The notes under the pieces are model-generated. The model was not told the DNA's origin and searched no databases. It saw only the letters and a list, made by a program, of their open reading frames with translations. From Pachysolen tannophilus NRRL Y-2460 (lineage: Eukaryota; Ascomycota; Pichiomycetes; Alaninales; Pachysolenaceae): a DNA stretch of 64,000 nucleotides. The translations under genes were made by a program, and so were the position numbers. Below are positions 1-8,152 of this stretch, piece after piece. The number at the start of each line of letters is the position of its first letter. The stretch's first letter is position 1. The stretch covers positions 971,696 to 1,035,695 of the forward strand of contig KV454012.1 of NCBI GenBank assembly GCA_001661245.1, read 5' to 3'.

Positions 1-96
1 CTTCTTGGCAGCAACAATCTTGGCATAATTCGTATCGCTGGAAGTGAAAACAGACGAAGCTGTTGTTTTAATAGCTGTCCACGGGTCTAAATCCAT
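1..96 (-). CDS. 5' end of an unidentified gene (runs off left edge)
   Basis: On the minus strand an ATG at 96 opens a frame that stays open for 32 codons to the window edge. The peptide starts MDLDPWTAIKTTASSVF and ends in AKIVAAKK. It has no recognisable motif, and the fragment is too short to name. The ATG is preceded on its own strand by a TA-rich and A-rich stretch (about 107-175), as is usual for yeast promoters and leaders in this window. Codon use is less AT-extreme than in the neighbouring 920-2218 gene. Whether it is a real gene depends on the sequence to the left, so confidence is moderate. Confidence 0.55.
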   Translation of the reverse strand, partial: MDLDPWTAIKTTASSVFTSSDTNYAKIVAAKK

Positions 97-407
97 CAAC
101 AAGATATATATATATATATATTTACACTTAATTCAAAAACTAAAAAGAAGCCAAAAAAAAAAAAAAAAAAAAAATTTAAATTAAATTAAATTAAATTTCA
201 ACTTTTTAATTCTTTCTTACTTCTACTTTTTAAACAAATAATAAGATCAATTCTTTTAAATTGATCTAAAAGAAGAAATTAGTCAAATTACTAATTAATC
301 AAAAACTTTTTACTTTTACCAACCTGAATTTCGGTCGGTCTTGATGGTATCTTTTTTTTTTCTGTTAATTTTTGAATTTTTGGTTTTTCAAATAAAACAA
401 AATAGAA

Positions 408-423
408 TTTCCAAAAAAGGAAA
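408..423. promoter_or_regulatory. Candidate Mcm1 (MADS-box) site
   Basis: TTTCCAAAAAAGGAAA is a CC-A6-GG core with symmetric TTT/AAA flanks. It fits the yeast Mcm1 P-box/early-cell-cycle-box consensus (TTWCC-N6-GGWAA). A second copy of the 15-mer CCAAAAAAGGAAATT lies at 10962-10976 upstream of SND1. That it binds Mcm1 is inference. Confidence 0.45.
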
Positions 424-466
424 TTTGGTTTATGAACACACGACTACTTGGTAGCGGTATAAAAGA

Positions 467-490
467 AAAGGGGGTACTATTACCCCCTTT
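467..490. repeat. Perfect 10-bp inverted repeat with G5/C5 arms (paired STRE-like cores)
   Basis: AAAGGGGGTA, then CTAT, then TACCCCCTTT: two perfectly complementary 10-base arms around a 4-base loop. Each arm contains AGGGG/CCCCT, the core bound by Msn2/Msn4-type stress factors. It sits directly after a TATA-like TATAAAAG. It could be a paired regulatory site, or a hairpin in a leader RNA if transcription starts upstream. Confidence 0.5.
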
Positions 491-919
491 CAGAGTGGTT
501 TTTTATTTATTTGTTGAATGAATGAATGAATGAATTGTTTTAAAAATTAGTTTAATTTTTTAGAGATGGTTGAAAAAATGGGGTTTTCTGAGTGGTTTAA
601 GTATGTGGAGAATAGAATGTTTTTGAATTGAATTGAATTGAATTGAATTGATTTTATGGATGGATGAGCCGCATGAAATGTGTAAATGTTTTGTACCTCT
701 TGAAAGAAGATGATGATGTTACACAAAGCAAAAGAGATTTACAAGTAATTGAAGTAGGAAAAAAAAAAAGTTAATAGGTGGTGTTTCCACTTGACTACTA
801 GTTGGAACAATTTTAATTTTTTTTTAATTTTTTTTTTTTTTTTGGTTTAAAGAAAGAAAGAAATAAAAAGTTTTCATATAATAACTAAACTAAAATCTTT
901 TTTCAAAATACAATAAAAG

Positions 920-2218
920 ATGTTTTTAGTATATTTATTACAGAAAAAAATTCAATCATTAGGAACTTTTCCAATTCGAATATTATTATTTTTTTTACTT
1001 TCACTTTGTTTGTGTATATTACATCTTAGGATTGAAGAAATTGATAATTCATTTGATAATTCAATTTTATTTGAAAATTATCATGTTGGACCAAGATCTG
1101 CACATTTTTTTAAAAAAATGCGTAATCCAAATTATAATAATGTTGAAAATTTTTCTCAACAAGAAAATGATTATAAATTTTTAGGATCAAATGAAGTTGA
1201 TATTAATGGGAATCAAACTGATTATGATGAACCACTTTTTGAATTAGAAAGTAAATTAAATCCAGTTTTCATTGAACATGGTGAATTAAATGTTAAATGT
1301 AATTTAGATACAAGATTTAATATGGGTTGTAAATTTATTGGTATTATTAGAAAACCAAAATATTATATTGATATTGTTACATTTAATAATTCATTTATTG
1401 ATATAATGCCTTATCAATCAAAAAGTTTAAATTATAAACCAAATGTTTTTAATAATCAAGATACTTTTTCACGTTTAGCAAGTTATTTTTTCATTTTTGA
1501 AAATTTACCAGGAGAAATTTATAGACATTCAACACTTGATAGTATTAGTCAAACAGATGATTTTAAAAAAATTAGATCAAGAATTGAAGCATATTATAGA
1601 GAAGGTTTACAATGGAGAATTTGGACTGATTATATCTTATTATTAATTGCTTCATATTGTACTCTTGTTCATCTTACAATGTTAATTACAAAACAATCTG
1701 TAATTTTTTTCCAACAAAGAAATAATTTAAATCTTGTTATTGAAATTGAAAATCAAAATTTTAATAATAATAATAATAATAATATTAATAAAAAAACAAA
1801 AAATGCTAAAAAATTTTTAAAAAGATTACAAACTTTTAGCAAATTTCATATTATTCTTGTCTTGTTAAGTTATTTAATTCATAGATTTGTTAGTTTATTG
1901 AATTATATTATTCAAACTTTTATATTAAATGTTTTAACTGAAAATATAACTTTTAATTCAACAAAATATGGTTTAGAAAATTTTAGAGTTTTATCAATGA
2001 TTATAAGTGTTGGATTTTATTTATTTTTTCTTTTATTATTACATCATATAACTTTTAAAAATAGTTTAGTGGAATTTTTAACTCCACAATCATTTCAAGA
2101 AAATTTTAAAAAAAACAATTTAGAAAATAATGGTAATTATAAAGATGTTGAAGAAGCAATTGCTTATGATATTAGAAATTCAATGCTGGATCATGCTGCT
2201 GATCCAGAATATTGGTGA
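920..2218 (+). CDS. Multi-pass membrane protein of unknown function
   Basis: The product is 432 residues and I do not recognise its family. A hydrophobic segment at about residues 13-37 looks like a signal anchor. It is followed by a roughly 200-residue polar region with two cysteines (near C-N-L-D-T and M-G-C-K), probably lumenal or extracellular. Three further hydrophobic segments follow at about 235-258, 308-335 and 355-377. A polyasparagine run (AAT codons, about residues 283-290) lies in the loop between the second and third segments. The N-terminal anchor, soluble domain and C-terminal membrane cluster suggest an ER, nuclear-envelope or plasma-membrane protein, but no function can be assigned. 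Codon use is extremely AT-rich. The ATG used is the first in frame, with a long T run and A-rich leader just upstream. It is followed by UBC7 in the same orientation. Confidence 0.75.
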   Translation: MFLVYLLQKKIQSLGTFPIRILLFFLLSLCLCILHLRIEEIDNSFDNSILFENYHVGPRSAHFFKKMRNPNYNNVENFSQQENDYKFLGSNEVDINGNQTDYDEPLFELESKLNPVFIEHGELNVKCNLDTRFNMGCKFIGIIRKPKYYIDIVTFNNSFIDIMPYQSKSLNYKPNVFNNQDTFSRLASYFFIFENLPGEIYRHSTLDSISQTDDFKKIRSRIEAYYREGLQWRIWTDYILLLIASYCTLVHLTMLITKQSVIFFQQRNNLNLVIEIENQNFNNNNNNNINKKTKNAKKFLKRLQTFSKFHIILVLLSYLIHRFVSLLNYIIQTFILNVLTENITFNSTKYGLENFRVLSMIISVGFYLFFLLLLHHITFKNSLVEFLTPQSFQENFKKNNLENNGNYKDVEEAIAYDIRNSMLDHAADPEYW

Positions 2219-2710
2219 TTAAAAATTAAAAAAATTTCTCTTTTCTTTTTTGCCCATTAGCATGACAATTCCATTTTTGGACTTTTCATTATTATTATCA
2301 TCATCATTATCACCATATTATTGTTATCGTTACTGCTATATAATTTATATAATCTATATAATCTCTAAAAACTTTGAAATGAAAGCTTTTCTTCTTTTTA
2401 ATATGAAGAAGAGACAGAGAGAGATGATAATCCAAAAGTAGTTTCCAAAAATACAAAAATCCTAAAACAGATTTTTGAGTTGTAGTCACACTCCAAAAAA
2501 ATCCCCCACCAAAGTCATTTTATGTTCTTTTGGATATAATTGTAAATGGTTTCAAAGAAACAAGAGAATAGAATAGAATAAAAGATTAAAAAGAAGTTGA
2601 TCTATTGAATTTTCTGTTTTATCTGTTTTTATATATATATATATATACTGGGAAAAGTGTGAGTGAGTGAGTGTTAGTTTTTTTTTTTTTTTTTTTTTGT
2701 TGTTGTTGTA
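2219..2710. promoter_or_regulatory. Intergenic region and UBC7 promoter/leader
   Basis: No gene is supported; short open frames here are low-complexity. It contains ATT/ATC repeats just after the upstream stop, a TA run (about 2631-2646), a GAGT repeat (about 2661-2674), and a 21-base T run (about 2678-2698) leading into GTTGTTGTTG directly before the UBC7 ATG. Confidence 0.5.
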
Positions 2711-3217
2711 ATGTCTCGCTCGGTAACGACTGCACAAAGAAGATTATTAAAGGAATATCAACAATTAGCAAAGGATCCACCAGAAGGTATTGTTGCTGCT
2801 CCAATTAGTGAAGATGATTTATTTGTTTGGGAATGTTTATTAGAAGGACCTCCAGAAACACCGTATGAGAATGGAGTTTTCCAAGCCATTTTAAATTTCC
2901 CAAAGGATTACCCTTTATCGCCACCAACATTAAAATTTAATCCTCCAATATTACATCCAAATATATATTCAAATGGTACTGTTTGTATTTCAATCTTACA
3001 TCTGCCTGGTGATGATCCTTTACATTATGAAAGAGCAGAAGAAAGGTGGTCACCAGTTCAAAGTGTTGAAAAAATCTTACTTAGTGTCATTAGTATGTTG
3101 GCGGAACCAAACCCGGAAAGTGGAGCAAATATTGATGCTTGTAAGTTATGGAGAGAAGATAGAGAAACTTATAATAAATTGGTTAAAGAACAAGTTAAAA
3201 GAAGTTTAGGATTATGA
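2711..3217 (+). CDS. UBC7: Ubiquitin-conjugating enzyme E2 of ER-associated degradation
   Basis: A 168-residue E2 of the Ubc7/UBE2G2 type. It takes ubiquitin from E1 onto a catalytic cysteine and works with ER-membrane E3 ligases (Hrd1, Doa10) to mark misfolded proteins. The HPN motif is at residues 82-84 and the active-site Cys at 92 (VCISILH). The acidic loop insert that separates Ubc7 and Cdc34 from other E2s follows ([12 protein letters not shown]), then [15 protein letters not shown]. Length matches the family (165 in S. cerevisiae). Residue 98 is encoded by CTG at 3002-3004; S. cerevisiae has Ser there (ILHSPGDDP), one of the clues to CUG reassignment. No membrane anchor is present, as expected, because Ubc7 is recruited by Cue1. 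The identification is secure. Confidence 0.97.
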   Translation: MSRSVTTAQRRLLKEYQQLAKDPPEGIVAAPISEDDLFVWECLLEGPPETPYENGVFQAILNFPKDYPLSPPTLKFNPPILHPNIYSNGTVCISILHLPGDDPLHYERAEERWSPVQSVEKILLSVISMLAEPNPESGANIDACKLWREDRETYNKLVKEQVKRSLGL

Positions 3218-3787
3218 AATTTAATTAGATTATTATTATTGTTGTTGTATGTATGTGAGTATTTTTCTTTTTTTTATTTGTAGAACTAGAATTAAAAGAA
3301 CTTTACAATTTTAAACTAAAAAAAAAAAAAAAAAAAAACCTCTTTTAATATTTTCTTTACCCATTTTTTTTGACATTTACCTTATTTCCATTCATCTTCT
3401 TTTATCTTTTCTTAATCATTTAAAAATTGAAATTAAAATTGAAACTTTTATTAAAAAGTGAAAAATTTAATGAGCCGCACAAAAACAAAGGAAAAAAATT
3501 GTTCCGAAATTTTTCAAAAAAAAAAATTGAAAAAAAAAGTTGAACGCGGACAAAAAGGTTTTTGTCCGCTAAATTATTAACTATTTTATTTTCAATTTTT
3601 TTTTCCTTTTACTTTATTTCTCTCCCTGTATCTGTATTAAGATTGAAATTAATGCTAACTTGTATATAGTGAGCAGAGGATAGAAGGAGAAGAGGTTTTT
3701 TCTTTTTTTTTTTTTTTTTTTTTTGTTGTTGTTGTTTGTTTGTTTGTTTTTTTGTTGAAGAAGTTAGAAAGAAGAATCAAATTTAAA
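3218..3787. promoter_or_regulatory. Intergenic region and CLU1 promoter/leader
   Basis: No gene is seen. It holds poly-A runs, TGAGCCGCA at 3471-3479, the 24-bp palindrome at 3546-3569, and a long T-rich run (about 3697-3724) passing into GTTGTTGTTG and GTTT repeats about 50 bases before the CLU1 ATG. The same T-run plus GTT arrangement precedes UBC7. Confidence 0.5.
3546..3569. repeat. Perfect 24-bp palindrome in the CLU1 promoter
   Basis: GCGGACAAAAA, then GG, then TTTTTGTCCGC: two 11-base arms with no mismatch. The outer CGGAC/GTCCG halves look like an everted or inverted pair of CGG triplets, the kind read by Zn2Cys6 dimers. It is about 220 bases upstream of the CLU1 ATG. If transcribed it would fold into a strong hairpin. 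Confidence 0.6.
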
Positions 3788-6700
3788 ATGACTGAAGAAA
3801 GTAAAACTGAAGTTCAAGAGAGTAAGTTTTTTCAATTTTTTTTTGATTTGTAGAAAAAAAAAAAGGATGTTTGGGTTACTAACAAAGATATGGATTTAGC
3901 TATTAAACTTGTTGTTGAATTACCTGGTAAGAAAGATTGTATTACATTACAAGCAGATTTATCTGAAAATATTTCTGGAATCAAACAAGTTATTTCTTCA
4001 TTACCTCAATCAAGACAATTTACAAATTTTTCATTGACTTTTGATTCATTAAAACTTGACCAGTCGTTAACTTTATCTTCGATCATTGAGTTACTGAATT
4101 TACAAGATTTAAAAGAATTAAAATTTGGTTTAAAAGAAGATCCTTATACTGAATCTTCAATAAGGGAACATGTGGTTAAAGTTAGAGAATATCTTGGTTT
4201 AGAATTAACAATTTTAAATAATTCTGCTGAAGGAGTCTCTACAGGGGTTTCAAAATTCCAAAATTTGGAATTATATGCAATTAAGGACCAGAAACAGAAA
4301 CAAAAAGAAAATTCAAACTCAAAAGAAGTTGAAGAAAAACCTATAGTAGAATTATCAGAAGATGAAAAATTAAAATCAATTGATTCTATTGAAAGTATAT
4401 TTAAATCACAAGAATTTAAGTTGCATGCACCTAAACAACAGTTTAAATTGCAACCAGCTTTGAAAACATTGGCTATTTCAATGTGGTTTCCTCCAACTTC
4501 AAATCAACGTTTAAAAGGAGATTTATTATATTTACAAGCTCAAACTTTAGAAGGTGATACTTTCCATATCACTGGTAATGTTAAAGGTTTTTTCATTAAT
4601 AAATCTTCAAGTTCAAAATTTGATGGTTCAATAAGAATTATTCCTTCATCAAATGGTAGGTATAAATTGAACAAATCTCATTCTTTATTAGAATTATTAT
4701 CTGCTTTATCACCTTTATTAGTAGAACAATTAAAATCTAATATTGAAATTCAAATGAAATCTGAACCAGAAGTTTATTTTCCTCCAGGTAATACTTTATT
4801 ATCAAATCCTTGGATTGTGAAAAATCCAGATTCACAATTAAGTGATCTTGGAAGATCCCAAGCAAATTATTTATTGGGTGGTCCAGATGCTGGTGATTTA
4901 TTAAAAGAATGGAATGAAGATTATCAAAGTATTAGAGAATTACCTCACCTGAATTTTTCTGAAAGAGTCTTGAGAGAAAAACTTTTAAATAGAGCTGGTT
5001 ATGAATTCACTTTAGCTGCCGTTAATGGAGCAGTTTCAATTGTTAAAGGTGAATTGGAACCTATGAATCCAGAAGAATCTGAAGAAAATCGTGTTTATTT
5101 ACGTAACAATATTTTTTATTCCTTTGGTGTCGATTCAACTGAACAATTTAAAGAAACTGGTGGAAACGAAGCAGCTCGTGCAGCAGCTTTAAAAGATTTA
5201 GATTCAATCCGTTGCTTGAATAAAATCGACGCAAATGGTGTTCTGCATCTTTGTACTGTTGTCGTTGATTATTGCGGTAAACGTGTGATTTGTCAAACTC
5301 CAGTCCCAGGTATTTTTAACCAATCTCAAATTCAAGAAAATGAAGAGGTTTCAAATTCAGAAGAAAAACTGGGAAATGAAGCAAATGATGATGAAGCAAA
5401 TGATCATTCAATCTCATCTGATAGAATTGTTTATGGTTTAACAGATGGTGCTACTAAATTAGCTGCTGACAAGGAATTTCTTAAAAAATTTGCTCCAATT
5501 GGTGAAGCATTCCATATAAAACCTCATCAAGTTTGGACCACGGATGGTCAAGTTAAAGAAACTGTAGTTACTTCAGCTGAAACTAAAGGTTTAATTGGTT
5601 CTGATGGCCGTTCTTATATCATTGATTTATACCGTACTACTCCATTAGACATTGAGTTTATTGATAATCATTTTAATCCAGAAACTGAAAATTCATATCC
5701 TCATCGTGAAACAACTTTAAGACATGAAGCTACAGAAGAATGGTGGAGACGTCAAGTAGCCGTTGCTATTAAAAAGGCTACAGATGAATTTGAATCTGAA
5801 AAGCAGAAAAAATTGGAAATGGGTGAAAAAATTGATGAAGAGGTTAAACCAACTTTTACCGTTAAACCAAGTGATTTTGCTTTAAATCCTGATGCTTTTT
5901 CATTAAACAGAAAAGTTGTATCAAAAGAAGATCAAGGAGAATTGGAAAAAGATGAACAAACAGTAAGAGAAGTTTCGAAATTTGTTTCTTTGGTTTTACT
6001 TCCAGAGTATATTGAGGAAGTTGCTTCAGCTAAGATAATGGCTCCAATTGATGGTTGCCATTTAGTTTCAGTTTTGCATAAGCGTGGTATCAATGTCCGT
6101 TATTTGGGAAGATTAGCTTCTGAGGTTTTAAAAGTTAAAGAGAGCTATTTACTTGAAGAACTGACTAAAAAACTCGAAATTAAAAAATTGAATGAAGAAG
6201 CAGAAGCAAAAGCTGCAAATACAGATGATAAAAAAGCTGAAGACGAAAAGAAAGAAGAAGAAAAAGAAGAAGAAGAAGAAGAAGAAGAAAAGGAAAAGCC
6301 TAAATCCTCATCAAACTTTACTCCTACAATTTCAGCTTTGGATAGTTTATACCGTATTGTTATCCAGGAAATTGTTTGTCGTAGTGTAAAACACCTTTTG
6401 CGTTTGTACACTTCTTCATTACCATTGGTTTTAATTCCATCTGCTATTGCTCATATCCATAACTGTCTCTTAGGTGACAAAGTTAACGGATCTCCTGTTG
6501 CAGTTGTTGACGAAGAGTTGAGAGATCTTTACAGTGACTCTGATTTTTCTTTTACTGAAATTACTCCGTCCTCATTGATTCAATCAATATCTAATGAAGC
6601 ATTCATTCGTTACCGTTACGAGTTACCTGCTGGTTGGAAGGAAGAATTAATAAATCCAATTTCATTATTAAGAGAAATTGCTATCAAGTTTGGTATTCAA

Positions 6701-7879
6701 TGGGAATCTCGTTCTTACGCTTTCACAAAGGAAGAATTTGAAACAACCCAAGTACAAAGTGGTATTTCCGAAGTTGATACTCAAGTTTTGAAAAATACCA
6801 AAAAGAAGGGCAAACATTCAAATACTTCTGCAGTAAATTCTGCTACCAATGGATCCGAGGTAAAGCGCTCTACTACTTTTACACCAGAAGATATCATTTG
6901 CATACTTCCCGTGGTAAAAGACTCAATATTTCGCTCTTCAGTTGTTGAAGAAGTGTGGGAGCTCGGCCGCGAACGTATACAAACAGAAGAAGAACGCGAG
7001 TTTGGCCTTAATCTTTTAGTCGAATCAGTTCAATTCTATGAGCAGATATATGGTACCATTCACCATGAGGTCAGCAAAGCCTATGGTGTGTTAGCTCAAA
7101 CCTACTTTGACTTGGGATTAATCGAAAAAGCATGTGAATATGCTCGTAAATCGGTTATCATTAGTGAACGTACTTTTGGATTCGACTCTTTCGAGACTTT
7201 ATTAAGTTTGATCAACTCTGCATTTTTTGAGCTGGCTAACAATAATATCTCCAATGCATTTGTCATGTACAGCCGTGTTTTGAAAGAATGGAATCTTATT
7301 TTTGATGGCCATCATCCCTCGATCATTACGACTTTGAGTAATATTGCTTCTTTGTTGGATCAACACAAGTTGTACAAGCAAGCTATTCTTGTATTGAAAC
7401 TGGCAGCTGACTTAAGTTCAAAGATCAATGGGGAAGAATCACAGATTACCGCAATGATCACTTATCAACTTGGTCAAAACTTCTTGATGGATAAAGATGT
7501 TCCATCTGCCATGGAAGAAATGAAAAAATCTTATGAAATTTTCAAAAATCGTGTTGGCGTCGATGATTTACTTACCGTTGATAGTAAAAAATGGTTGGAC
7601 ACATTAAAAGCATATTCTGCTCGTCTTTCTGAGATATCAGCTAGCCAGGGTCAGTTGTCTGCAACTCCACTGACTGGTAAGAAGAACAAGAAGAAGGGAA
7701 AGGTCATCCAAGAGCAACAACCTCAATCGTTAAAGCTAAATGCCAAAGCTAAGCAGCAAAATATTATCTCAGTGCCAGAGATTGCTAATCAATCTGTTGA
7801 AGATATATTGGCTTTCATCGAGGGAACACACAATGGTGGCAAGCAAAAGAATGGCAAAAAGACAAATGCTAAAAAATAA
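3788..7879 (+). CDS. CLU1: Clustered-mitochondria protein Clu1 (spliced)
   Basis: Exons 3788-3821 and 3888-7879 give 1341 residues. Clu1/Tif31 is a large cytosolic protein needed for normal mitochondrial distribution; it binds mRNAs for mitochondrial proteins and co-purifies with eIF3. Visible parts are a ubiquitin-like N-terminal region, the CLU domain in the first half, an acidic Glu/Lys stretch near residues 795-815, TPR-like repeats at about 1050-1236, and a Lys-rich tail. Exon 1 encodes MTEESKTEVQE plus one base. The intron starts GTAAGT (3822) and ends AACAAAG (3887). Unspliced reading meets a stop at 3851-3853, so splicing is required if translation starts at 3788. The TACTAAC at 3877-3883 lies only about 5 bases before the acceptor, unusually close. 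The alternative is a start at ATG 3890 without an intron, giving 1329 residues. The family call is secure; exon 1 is likely. Confidence 0.93.
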
Positions 7880-8152
7880 CCACGTCTACCGTTTCTTTGA
7901 ACTTTTCTTTGAACTTTTAAAGATAGAGAGAGATCTATGCTTCATAATCAAACAACTTGTAAATAGAGTAGTTATTTTATTAAATTTTTATTATTATCAG
8001 TTACATTGAAGTTATAATACTATATTATCTAAATAAAAAAAACCAAAGTATTTCTTTATTCATTAATGTAAAATATGCGATTATAAATCAAACTAAATGT
8101 TAAATAACAAAAGCAAATGAAAAAAAGCTATACTCGATTTAAGTTTTTGTTT

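Larger units (their letters stand above)
97..919. promoter_or_regulatory. Divergent promoter region between the edge gene and the membrane-protein gene
   Basis: No gene is seen. The stretch holds a TA run (about 107-121), a 19-base poly-A run (about 156-174), a palindromic Mcm1-like site (408-423), a TATA-like TATAAAAG (about 458-465) followed by a perfect G5/C5 hairpin (467-490), a GAAT microsatellite (about 514-535), a TTGAA microsatellite (about 622-650), an AGCCGCA motif (667-673) and long T runs (about 818-843) before the next start codon. Confidence 0.6.
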
